From positions 5,662,000-5,725,999 of the forward strand of contig NC_033621.1 in the NCBI RefSeq assembly GCF_001540865.1: a DNA stretch of 64,000 nt. The letters run 5' to 3'. The notes beneath the pieces were generated by a model. The model was not told where the DNA came from. It saw only the letters and a list, made by a program, of their open reading frames with translations, and did not search any database. How positions within the stretch are numbered: the stretch's first letter is position 1; each line of letters opens with the position of its first letter. Below are positions 21,364 to 33,037 of the stretch, one piece after another. The stretch is from Ananas comosus (lineage: Eukaryota; Streptophyta; Magnoliopsida; Poales; Bromeliaceae). Both the position numbers and the translations under genes were made by a program.

Positions 21364-23597
21364 TTTACTGCATTTCTTAATGATGTTTCTCGTATTCCTA
21401 TACTTACCGAGGACAATTATTCTGATTGGAAAGAAATTATTTTTTTTACTTTGGGCTATATAGATTTAGATTTGGCTCTGCGCATTAAGCAACCGCCTAA
21501 GGTAGTGGGGCCAATGACTCCACAGCAGGAATCCGCGCAGGAAAAATGGGAGCGATTCAACCGCTTAAGTTTGATGTTCATAAAGTCTAGAGTATCAAAA
21601 AGCATAAGGGGATCGATTTCAGAATGTGATAAAGCCAAGGATTATCTAAAAGCCATTGAGGAGCAGTTTGTCAGCTTCAATAAAGATTGGCTCGAAAAGA
21701 AAAGTATTGAAACTATCTATATTTGTTATGAATCTCATTTAGTTAATGTTCCTAAAATCACGTGGTGGATTGACTCTGGAACTACTGTACATATTTCAAA
21801 TATCATGCAGGGTTTTCACAACCTAACTATGTTAAAGCCAAATAAAAGGATTTTAATTAGTGGAGAAGGAAATAAATCTCAAATTGAAGCCGTGGAAAAG
21901 TTTATTTTAGAACTTAATACTGGTTTTGTACTTGAATTTGAGAATACTTTTTATGTTCCTAAATTTTCCAGAAATTTAGTTTCTGTTTCTAAATTGAGAA
22001 ATAAAGGCTTCAAATTTTTATTTGAAAATGATTATTTTACTATGTTCTCCGATAATGTTATTATTGGCAATGGTTGTTTGGTAGATAATTTGTACAAATT
22101 TAATTTGAGTCAATCTTTTGAAAATAATTTTAATGTTGATCATGACATTGGTGTTAAAAGAAACATTATTAAAGAAAACTCTTCTTATTTATGGCACAGG
22201 TGTTTAGCTCATATCTCTTTAGAGAGAATAAAGAGGTTAGTAAAAGAAAAGATCTTACAAGATCTTGACTTTACCGATTTTGCTACTTGTGTGGAATGCA
22301 TAAAGGGAAAGCATACTAACACAAATACCACTAAAGGTGCCAGAAGGAGTTCTGAAATTCTTGAGATCATACATACAGATATCTGTGGACCATTTCCTAC
22401 TCCTTGTTTCAACGGTCAGAGATATTTTATCTCATTTATTGATGACCATTCAAGATATATGTATTTCTATCTCTTATTTGAAAAAGCTGAGGCTCTTGAT
22501 GCTTTTAAAGTTATAAGGTTGAGATAGAAAAACAATTGGATAGAAAAATCAAGATTGTAAGGTCCGACAGAGGGGGTGAGTATTATGGAAGACATACGGA
22601 TAAAGGTCAAATGATCGGTCCATTTGGTCAATTCCTCAAAGGTGAAGGCATCATTGCACAGTATACGATGCCTGGCACGCCTCAGCAAAATGGCGTTGCC
22701 GAAAGGAGGAATAGAACACTCATGGACATGGTAAGGAGCATGATTAGTAGCTCTTGTCTTCCATCTTCTCTTTGGAGTGAAGCACTAAAGACAGCGGTGT
22801 ATGTTTTAAATAGGATTCCATCGAAGGCTATTTCCAAAACTCCTTTCGAGTTATGGAAAGGGTGGAAACCTAGTTTAAATCACCTGCATGTATGGGGATG
22901 TCCAGCTGAGGTGAGGGTTTATAATCCACACATAAAGAAATTGGACCCTCGAACAGTCAGTGAATATTTCATTGGCTATGCGGTAAACTCCAAGTCCGAA
23001 GGTTTTAGCACAAATGAAAGTAATCACCTTGTTTGTAGACTAAAGAAATTTATATACGGACTTAAACAGGCTTCCCGTCAGTGGTATATCAAGTTCCATA
23101 ATGTAATTACTACATTCGGTTTCGTAGAAAATATTGTGGACCAGTGTATATACCTTAAGGTTAGTGGGAGTAAGTATAATTTCTTAGTTCTGTATGTGGA
23201 TGATATTCTACTTGCAAGTAGTGATTTGAATTTGCTTAAAGAGACTAAAAATTTTCTTTCTAAGAATTTTGAGATGAAGGATATGGGTGAAGCCTCTTTT
23301 GTCATTGGCATAAAGATTCGCAGAAATAGATCTTAAAGGATTTTAGGTCTATCTCAGAAAGCCTACATCGAAAGAGTTCTAGAAAGATTTAATATAGCAA
23401 ATTGTGCACCTACAGCTGCGCCTATTATAAAAGGTGACAGGTTCAGTCAGAAACAGTGTCCTCAGTATGATTTAGAACGAGAACATATGAAAAGCATACC
23501 CTATGCCTCTGCGATAGGGAGTTTGATCTATGCGCAGGTCTGTACCAGACCTGATATAGCTCATGCAGTGGGGATGTTGGGTAGATACCAAAGCAAC
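21364..23597 (+). pseudogene. copia gag-protease-integrase-RT, defective
   Basis: The gag start reads LTEDNYSDWKE and LGYIDLDLALRI, then is cut after AIEEQFVSFNK, so the rest of gag and its CCHC knuckle are missing. The protease motif WWIDSGTTVHIS follows, then the pre-integrase segment LWHRCLAHIS and the integrase core (IHTDICGPF, FIDDHSRYM, IVRSDRGGEY, GVAERRNRT). A frameshift near 22525 splits integrase. After SEGF the sequence jumps to a point deep in RT (LKKFIYGLKQASRQWY, then LYVDDILL), so roughly 230-250 residues including the first catalytic Asp block are gone. An in-frame TAA lies at 23334-23336. Confidence 0.93.
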
Positions 23598-26152
23598 TGT
23601 CACGCCCCGAGCCCGATCCTTTTTGGCTGGTTCGAGAGCGTCAAACAGACGCCGAACGGACAGAGCTTCCCCTGTCCGCCCAAGGCTCAACACTAGTATC
23701 AATAGAGTACAAATTTGCATAAGCGGAAGCATACACAATGGCTTGCACGAGGACAAGCAATAGCCAAGGTGAAAGAATTAACCATTCAGTATACAAGTAA
23801 TATGACTAAATTTAAATCACATACATGTATCCAACTATAATCAAGTTCTGTCACATTCTTGCATCATTTCTTTTTACATCTCATTTCTCCCAAAATATAA
23901 CTTTTGACATTTAAAGTAAATATTCTTTACATCATTCATTAAAGCAAGTTCATAATATTAAAATCATCAATACAAAAGATGATAGTAAAGGGTATGCAAC
24001 TACAAAATGGAATCCATCTCGGGCGGTCTCTACCTAGGGCGCGATGCCCTTACCGCGATCATCTGCCGGCTCGCTCGGTCCCGGCTCTGTGGAAATAGTG
24101 GGGTGAGAACTACAACAAAGTTCCCAGTGGGTTCGGCAACCAACCACGCCGACTATCCCACTAGGTCTAATCAGGCATAATAGAAGAAAGAATAGATAAT
24201 AACCAACTAACAAATGCAGCTAATATGCCTGAACAATAAATAAAACTATGCTCGATAGAATGCTCATGATGAATGCAAGATTAACTTTTCATTACCCAAT
24301 CTCATGGCTAGCCCGTAGGTTTCGCCCTCACAAACTCACCAACCCAAATCCCTATTGTCGGGGAGATAACCGCTACAACCCGACGGGACCGCCCTCTGGG
24401 GAGATAACCGCTACGACCCAGTGATGACAACTCCGGAGCACATCGCCCGAGGGGGAGCTACCGCCCTCGAGCAAGGACTATTAGGTGAGTACGATCAATC
24501 CTTAACTTTAAGGATTTTAAGTTCAATCCATTCCTTGACTTCAAGGAGAACCATGTACATATGACCCTTAATTCTAAGGTGTTTATGTCATAATGTCACT
24601 ACTTGTTCTTGTTCTTTGTCAATGATGCCACACTTGTTTTCTAAGTCCTCTAGACTCATCAATGTCACTTGCTAAATCTATGTCAACATGTCACATTTGT
24701 TTACTAACCCTTCTAGGTTCTTGTCCCTTGTCATGCATATATAGGGTTACCAATTCTCATTCATTTACTACTATTTCTCAAGCATTAGAACTCATATCAT
24801 GCAAAGAAAATTTACAATTAACCCTACTATGCAACATGCTCAATATAAATACATATGCTCAAATATGACGCTTTAGACATAAAGGGATTTCCGATGTCCT
24901 TGGAATGCACCACCCACCTTAGATGGTCACAAGGATGCTACGGTGAATTTCTTGGAATTTTTGAAGCCCTAGTCCGCGTGCTGCGGCTATCTGTACGGAA
25001 AATGACGTTTTTGTTAATAACTTTGCGTACACTCGTCGGATTGTCGAACCGAGCGTTCCAACGCGTTTAAAATACCCTCAATTAGGTTTCTACATGATCA
25101 AAATAGATCAAAACCCAACTTGGGCAAAACCCCTCTTTGGGATGCCCTAACATGTTATTTTTGCATTTCTCCGAGATTGATCTCATTCCTAAGCAAAAGA
25201 TAGCTTAGATTCACATGGGAAGCTCTCTAATAAGGTTTCTAAGCTTTTAGAACCATCCCTAGGGCATCTACTTTGAGCCCTAGTGATCCACCATGAGAGG
25301 GGTCTAAGAAATCCATGTTTTTCATGGAGTCATGGTCCTTAGAGGATTTCCTCACTTGTAGAGAGATCAAAACCCAAAAATCTAAGGTCTAAACCCAAAC
25401 CCTAAACTCATTTTTGCATAAGGACTCACCTTTGCCCAAGCTCCACCAAAGCCTACTTGTTGGAGAGCTTCTAGGACCACCAAAGCCACCAAAATCCACT
25501 TCTCCAAGCTCTTCTCCACCTTCTCCAAGCTCTAGGGCTTGCTTTCTAGAGAGAGAAAGAGAGGAAAATGAGAGAGAGGGTGAAATGGGTGTTGGCTGTG
25601 AGGGGAAGGGGTATTGGGCTATTAACATGTTGTAACATTTGCCAAAAAACCCTCCCAATCTTTATATTTTGCAGCAGACCTCGTTTTGCTGTCGGGCCCA
25701 AAGTGTACCGGTACACTTTTTCGTGTCACCGGTTACACGACTACGCATAGGCAAACCCGAGAGCAGATCTGTCAGTTTCGCCCAAAGTGTACCGGTACAC
25801 TTTTTCGTGTCACCGGTTACACGACTATGCAGAGGCAAACCCGAGAGCAGATCTGTCAGTTTCGCCCAAAGTGTACAGGTACACTTTTTCGTGTCACCGG
25901 TTTCAGCATGTGTAACCGGTGACAGGTCGCTTGCTGTACCGGTACACATTGCTCCAGACCTGATTTTGATTCCGTTTCGATTCTATTTTGCGCCGATCGA
26001 TGCCAAAACCCTTCTAACACTTCTAGAACTCATTTTTAACCCTCCCAACAGTGTTGGTAGGTTAATTGGAACTCGCCCAATTAATCCATTCGCGCACTTT
26101 AGTCAGTTTGCCTAAAGTTCGTCATTTTCTATCTAGGTTTCAATACGTTACA
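23598..26152 (-). mobile_element. solo LTR of a long-LTR gypsy-type element
   Basis: 2,555 bp running from TGTCACGCCCCG to ATACGTTACA, with a perfect 5-bp target duplication GCAAC (23593-23597 and 26153-26157). When it and one GCAAC are removed, the copia RNase H frame closes precisely (RYQSN joined to SGLDHWK). No internal domain is present, so this is the product of LTR-LTR recombination. On the minus strand it starts TGTAACG and ends GGGGCGTGACA, as does the LTR at 61873-64000. Spurious open frames lie inside. Confidence 0.92.
25697..25912. repeat. 84-bp tandem repeat inside the solo LTR, 2.6 units
   Basis: CCCAAAGTGTACC recurs at 25697, 25781 and 25865. Each unit has GTACCGGTAC and CACCGGT palindromic words. 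84 is a multiple of three, which explains the repetitive open frames on both strands. Confidence 0.92.
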
Positions 26153-26157
26153 GCAAC

Positions 26158-26775
26158 TCTGGCCTTGATCATTGGAAAGCTGCAAAGAAGGTTATGAGAT
26201 ATTTACAAGGAACAAAGGATTATATGCTTGCCTACAGACATTCTGACCATCTTCAGGTGGTTGGATATTCGGACTCTGATTTTGTTGGATGCGTGGATTC
26301 TAGAAAGTCCACATCAGGATATATTTTCTTATTTGCTCAAGGTGCTATATCTTGGAGGAGCACTAAGTAAGATACAGTTGCTACATCCACTATGGAGGTA
26401 GGCTTCATCGCTTGCTATGAGGCTTCGTCACAGGCTTTATGGCTGAGAAATTTTATCTTAGGTTTAAGAGTTGTCGATTCTATCTCAAGGCCAATTAAGA
26501 TTTATTGCGACAACCTTGCTGCAGTGTTTTTTGCCAAGAATAGTCGAGTTACAGATCGCAGCAAACATATCGATATAAAGTATCTTGCTGTGAAGGAATA
26601 CGACAAGAAGAAGGTGGATATCCAACACATTGGGACCGAGATGATGATTGCTGATCCTATGACTAAAGTATTGCCGGCAAACAAATTCAAGGATCATATT
26701 CATCACATGGGTATTTTGAGTCCATTTACAGTGTTTTCTTCTTATATAAAGACTTTAAAGACTATTCTTATTTGA
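26158..26775 (+). pseudogene. copia RNase H and 3' end of pol
   Basis: Continues the copia frame after the solo LTR. RNase H motifs: GYSDSDFVGCVDSRKSTSG, then TSTMEVGFIACYEAS, then IYCDNLAAVFFAKN. The end, DIKYLAVKEYDKKK to MMIADPMTKVLP, is the usual copia C-terminus. An in-frame TAA follows SWRSTK near 26367-26370, at a position where related elements have Gln. Confidence 0.93.
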
Positions 26776-27100
26776 GTAAGAACATATTTTGATTTTTGCA
26801 CATATGCGCATAAAGTTATCTTTTGTACATTAAAGTTTTATTGTGCACTAAAGTGGGACTTTGAGTTGAACTTATAATAAGTTCATACGGTTGTAACTCA
26901 TAAAGTTTTTTGATTAAGGAATTCGTACTTTTGATACATGGAAGGAAGTGTTCATCTTTTGGGGCATAACCGCTATAATCAAAGTATTGTGATTTCTTGG
27001 TCGAGTGGGAGATTTTGACTGTATAATTTAGTTGGTACCTAATAAAGTTTTTTTTTTTTTTTTTTTGTATCGCCTATGCGGTAATGAATATGTCATTAGG

Positions 27101-27113
27101 CCAAGTGGGAGAA
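27101..27113 (+). other. copia polypurine tract
   Basis: CCAAGTGGGAGAA directly precedes the 3' LTR; the AAGTGGGAGA core is usual in plant copia elements. Confidence 0.88.
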
Positions 27114-27490
27114 TGTTGTATGTGGCCCACGTGATATATTCAAGACGATCTGTAAAGATACGGTCAATCTATTAAGTTGATCTATAAAGATATGTAGATT
27201 TACGGTTAGGATGTATTTGGACGTGTCCTTGATGGACGGACGTGATTTAACATCCTTACATTAAGTTATATATAAATATGTAACATACAGGAGTCCCGGT
27301 CTAACCCTAATCTAATTGTCTGTGACGGTTCCATCTCCGGGGATAAGGGAATTAGACTCGAAACGTCCTGCCTTCTTGCAGATCACGAACGAGGACGAAT
27401 CACGAGCAAGGATCGCCGCCTACAAATCGGCTACAGAAATCAAAATCATGGCAGAAGGTACGATCTTAGTTTCTCATAAAGTTTTTTACA
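27114..27490 (+). repeat. copia 3' LTR
   Basis: 377 bp, begins TGTTGTATGTGGCCC and ends TTTTTTACA, followed by the target duplication ATTTA. Confidence 0.94.
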
Positions 27491-27495
27491 ATTTA

Positions 27496-30400
27496 AACCT
27501 TTGTGTGGCAAACTTAGAATACATTGAACTATAGAAGAGCAAATCGAAGTTTCTCATTTCTTTAGTTTCTTAATTAAGAAGCTTATATACAATATTTAAT
27601 AAATAAAGAGTATGGTTAAATGTCTAAACAACAATATAGGAGACTAATTATTTTGCCGGAATAATTAAGTTAAATCACTTCATAAGCAAAACATATTATA
27701 TTAGAATTTCATTGCCCTGCAAAGATTAAAAACAAACTCCTGATACACAATCGCAAAACGCCATCTTCATAATGCATAAATTAATACTAAGTAGCTTGTT
27801 CTGGCATTTAATTAAGGCCTAAAACATTTAATATGATGAAATCTTAAAACTAGAATATGAGCTTTCAGGAGGAAAAAGCTTCAATAGGAAGCTGCTGTTT
27901 TTGCCAAACTATTAAAAAGATTGAAATATCTTATTCCTTTTAATGGTACTATATGAATAAATAATATTTCAATAAACAACTCCCTATTTTATTTTAGGGT
28001 CAAGCACATTTGCATTAGCATCTATAATACTACTTATAGAAACTAACAAATCAATCATATTAGAAAATATCAGAGTAATTTGTTTTGAGAATGTCTATTG
28101 ATTGCACCTCAGTACATAGAAAAATCTTACGCATATGGCCATCTCACCGCTTATCAATGGGAGATACATTCAAGTCATTCACACTGAACATTTCAAATAG
28201 TTTCTATGACTGATGAGCAACAGAATCGACACATGAACATAATTTTTCTACATATAGATTTACATAGAAATTACATGAACTCAAGGGCGCGGTTATAGGT
28301 TTCAGTATTAGAGCCCAACTTCATCGAAGAGCTCCTCAACGAGATCTCTATAGAGATTGTTGGATGAGTCATTGTGATAAATCATTTCGCGCCCTAATTT
28401 TCGAAGTTTGTTTGTAATCCAAAAATTTTTCAACAGAATTTCTACACTGCAGTAGACAATGAATCAGGTCATGCAAGAACCTAATTAAAAAAAGAAAGAG
28501 GTGCTGCTCATTTAGACCTTGCTTGGATGTTGGAATACATTATTCTTGAATAACTTATTCTGCATGAAATTTTTCTTGTATGATTGCAGGTAAAACGTTC
28601 AATTTGTTGCTTTTTAAAATATTTTATCCTCTGTGATTTGATAGGATAATATATTTTACATATATTAAATAATTTATCTTAATTTAAAAAATTGACTAGG
28701 AAAATAAAATATGTTATTTTATTCATACGTTTGATCATATTTCTTATCTACCAAATACTATATAGCTTTTTAAGTATATCAAAGCCATATTAGAAATAAA
28801 GATATTTATAAAAAATTAAGACCTGCATAGATATATAGGTCTTAATTTTTTCTAGGCTGGATTCGGGATGAATTTTTAAAAATCTGAAACCGAATTGGAC
28901 AATCAAAATTGAAATCCGAACTCGAATACAAACCTGATGAATTTGAAAATCCATGTCTAAAATGGAATTTGACAAAAAGCTCGAAACCCAAATTAAATAG
29001 GATTCAAAAAACTGAACTCGAAACAATTATTTCTCTTCACCGTATATCAAAACAAATTATATTAAAATCTAAATTTATAAAGTGTAAATTCAAATATAAA
29101 ATCAAATATTCATATGGTAAAATAGCAATATTTATATAAAACAATCTACAAAATCAAATAGCCAAATACGTACAACATTCTTCAAACATCAAAATATGAC
29201 ATTAAAATTTAAGTCATCTAATGCAACAATAGCCAAGCCTCCCTCCTCAACATTAGTTAATCCTCCAAGGTGCAATGATATAAAATTTTTCAGTTCATGC
29301 GCAAATATAGAAAAATTCTAAAAAGAATTTTTTTTAAAATAATAAATTATCATAATATATTTTTTAAAAAAATTTGATTAGATGAAGATCTAATAGTTAA
29401 AAAATTATTATTATTTTTATATAATATTATATAATATAAAATTTATTCGGATCTGAGTTGGGTTCGAATCGGATATAAACAAAATCCATATCCGAACCAG
29501 AATCCATCAGATTATTCTTTGTACCCCTAACCAAAATTATTTCTGTTTAGCATTGAGTATTTAGAAAAAGAATTCAAATATCCGTAACCCATTTTCTACT
29601 TCGTGTAGCCAACATTAGAATAATTGGTTATCTAGTTTAAACAGTTAATTTGAAAATTTCAAGCAGCTAACTAATTACATTTATTTATTTGATATTAGCT
29701 ATAGTTTATCGTAATGGCTGTTATTTAGTAGGAGATAAATGTCATAATCAGGTTTAATTGCTTCTAAATGCCAAATAAGTGATTTTAAACATGCTAAAAA
29801 CATGGATTAGACTGATTAATAAGTCGGATGGTTAAACTTTTCAAAACAAATATCATTTTAGTGACAAATATTTGTTTAGATTAAAAAAAATTCTCGTGTC
29901 AAGTTTTTCTATCAAATATTGCTGACTCAGTTTTCATATGTTATTCATTTTCTGTCATTAAACTTAAAATTAGACGATGAAACAGATTAGTTTAACACAA
30001 TATTAAAAATTCAAGCGATATCAAATTAACTTTTAAAGACTAGGAGGACTCAAAGTAAAACTTTGCAACAAATTGAGAGGCCACTTAGTGCAATTAACCT
30101 TCTATAATCATCTCAGCTCAATCACTTTCTCAAAATCGACCCTAATAAGGATGTTTCTTTAATCTCATAAATTTAGTCAAATACTGCACTAGCAATGAAA
30201 TGATGTCACCATTATTACAACCATCTTTACCATAAAATCAATTAATTTGATTAGTTGCTTATTAATGCAGAAGAAATGGATTGATTAATTGCTTACCACG
30301 TACATTGGATCCGCCAATGTGGTCTAGGTCCGAACCACACTCTCGGGTTGGGATACAAATTAAATTTCAGGTCATTTATAATTGTTTATTTTTGAGACAA

Positions 30401-30601
30401 TTCCTCTGAATTGCTTTATTTATAAGAAAAGTGAGTCAGTAAAGATCAGCAAGTAAGAAAACAAGACCTTAAAAAGAAAAAAGAAAATACAGAGAGCAAA
30501 AGAAAAAGAATAATAAAAAACTAGCTTAAGAATTATGAAAACAGAATAGAAAACACCAAAGCCAAAAAGTAAAGAACATGAAGCTTAGGTATTAAGATCA
30601 T
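27496..30601. other. intergenic, no gene recognised
   Basis: AT-rich. Open frames are short and without motifs. The segment 28850-29530 has CCGAATTGG/TTCGGATCTG-like words at its ends and ACCCCTAACC at its right side, suggesting a decayed MITE, but I could not define termini. Nothing else stands out. Confidence 0.4.
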
Positions 30602-33037
30602 GAAGTAATGCTTCTATACTTTTGTTTTTTTACGTTACCGTCATTCGCTATTCAACCGACTCAGAATTTAGTTTTTTTTAAAATCTAGTGATGCCATAGA
30701 AGGTCAATTTGAGGAACCGGTATCGGCTACCAGGGTACCTCAAAAAAAGGATATTTTTTCTTTAATACGATGGGCCATTAGTTCATTTTACATCTAACTA
30801 TATTTTCACAATTTTTTTTTTTCTTTGTTTCTTTTTGCTCCTCTATCTTTTCCTTTCATAATTTGACATTTATTAAGAAAAATTGGCAAGGCTGAATTTG
30901 ACATATGATCATGAATTTAAACTTTAAATAGTATTATAAAATTTCTTAGTTTAAATTTCACTTTTAAATTTAAACAATTGTATTATTTCAATTTATATTT
31001 TAAAATTTAAGTTTCATTAAATTATTTGGAAATATGGTAAACAGAAATAATTGTTTGAATTATAGTCTTTGCGTTTGGTTTGATTTTGGGTTCCGAAAAA
31101 TTGCGTCAGTTTGACTCTGGATATGGAATTTTTGAAAATTCCGCGACGTTCGGGAAATAAGTTTTTTGAATTGTTAGTCGCATTCGAATCAAATTCTTAA
31201 CTATTTTTTTTCTCACCAATAATTTCTAATTATTTAATTTATTGTTTAAAATATATTTAAAATATTTATTGCTCTAACAGTTAAATTATTACTCTGCTTT
31301 AAAATATTATTATTTACGGATTCAATTTGTTTTTAATGTTATTCGGTTGCAATAGGTTAAAATAGATTATTGATAGAATTAGGTCAAAGTCTCAGTTCAA
31401 AAATCAAATCGGGTTCAATCTAGTTTTTTAAATCATTGAATATAAAATTTAAATAGTAATATAAAATTCCTCTAGAGAAATCTAGTGCTAGGAAAGTGTT
31501 ACTCTCTAAGTATTTATTATGCATTACGTTTTAAACTATGCCGATAAACTGTATTTTAAAATCATTGGTAGAAATTTAGTTTTTACATAGTAATTATGAA
31601 ATTCTCTAATTTAATTTCACTTTTTAAATTTTAAGTGATTTAAGTTTTTAAAATTTAATCATCGTATTTAGAAAAGTAAAACTTTTCTAAAATTTCTGTA
31701 ATTTAAATTAATGCCATATTTGAGAAACACTGAAAACATTTAAAGTAGATTCCTAATATTAATGCCTAATGATTTTCATAAAATTTGGTTAATCAATTAA
31801 TTTCCTAAATTAGCTATAAATAATGCCATAATTTAGGACCTAAATTAAAAGTTATATTAAATATTGTATTATTGAATTACCAAAACTAATCTTGATAAAA
31901 TATCCTATTTCTGTAAGTAATTAAAATTACATTTTTACCTCTATTAATCAACGGGTAAGATCTTTTTATTTTTTTTTAGAAAAAGTAACGATCATTTCTC
32001 TAAGATCATTTATGATCCATGTAAGTTTAAGTTGCGATTGTATCCTGATGCATCTTTACTTGAGGTGCTGCATTTTTTATTTGATTTATCTCGCTCAGTA
32101 AATCCGAGATTGAAGAAGTGCTTCTTTATTACAATTAGGCCGCTTTGGATACACAGTAAAAATATCTCTTACGAATTATAAACTGTAGGTATCGGTGTAG
32201 ATAAAATAGAGATCCTGTAACTCTATAAAAAATTTCTCATTCAAAAAATTTTAAATGCTTTGGATACGATTGTACAATTTCACAGGATTTTGTCTAAATT
32301 GTAGATTAAAGTTAAAATTTTAAAATTTCAAAAAAATTTAAAATTTAAATTTACTGGAAATGCTGAAATTTTAGAATTTTGATTTTAATTTTAAATTTCA
32401 AATTTGAAATTTACAATTTAAAAATTTAAATTTAAAAATGCTAAATTTAATTTTTAAATTTTAAATTTTTAAATTAAATTTAAAATAAAATTTAAAATTT
32501 AAAAATTTAAATTTCGAAATTAGAATTTTAAATTTAAAAAATAAATTTATAATTTAAAGGTTTAAAAATAATTTAAAATTTAAAGTTTTACAATTTGAAA
32601 TTTGAATATGAGACTTGAGATTTGAAATTTCAAATTTAAATTTGAAATTTGAAATTTAAATTTTAAATTTTAAATTTTAATTTTAAAATGTAAAATTTAA
32701 AATTCTAAAGTTTTGAAATTTAATTTAAAATTTAAATTTTAAAATTAAATTTATATTTGAAATTTTTATTTAAAATAAAAATTTAAATTAAAATGTGAAT
32801 TTAAAATTTGAAATTTAAATTTGAATTTGAAAATTTAAAATTTAAAATTGTAGAATTTTAGAATTTAATTTTAATAAATTTTAATTTTTAAAAATAATTT
32901 AAAAATTACAAGCTTTAAATTTGAAATTTTGAATTTAAATTTGAAATGTAAATTTGAATTTAAATTTAAAATTTATTTGAATTTGAAATTTTGAAATTTG
33001 AATTAAAATTTAATTAAATTTAAATTGCTAAAATTAA
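30602..33037. repeat. 2,436-bp tandem duplication, copy 1
   Basis: Repeated immediately at 33038-35473. The offset is 2,436 at both ends, so there is no net indel, and I found no base difference in the lines I compared. Non-coding. The right third is dense AAATTT-type sequence. Confidence 0.95.

Larger units (their letters stand above)
19592..27490 (+). mobile_element. Ty1/copia retrotransposon, internally deleted, split by a solo LTR
   Basis: LTRs of 378 and 377 bp, target duplication ATTTA (19587-19591 and 27491-27495), PBS for initiator tRNA-Met and a purine tract. The domain order is gag, protease, integrase, RT, RNase H, the copia order. The polyprotein has lost most of gag including the zinc knuckle and the first part of RT. 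It also has a frameshift and two stops, and RNase H is split by a 2,555-bp solo LTR. It is therefore dead, but its LTRs, PBS and PPT could still be served in trans. Confidence 0.94.

Noticed and set aside
25639..26115. 158-codon repetitive open frame
   Set aside because: Created by the 84-bp tandem repeat inside a solo LTR, whose unit length is a multiple of three.
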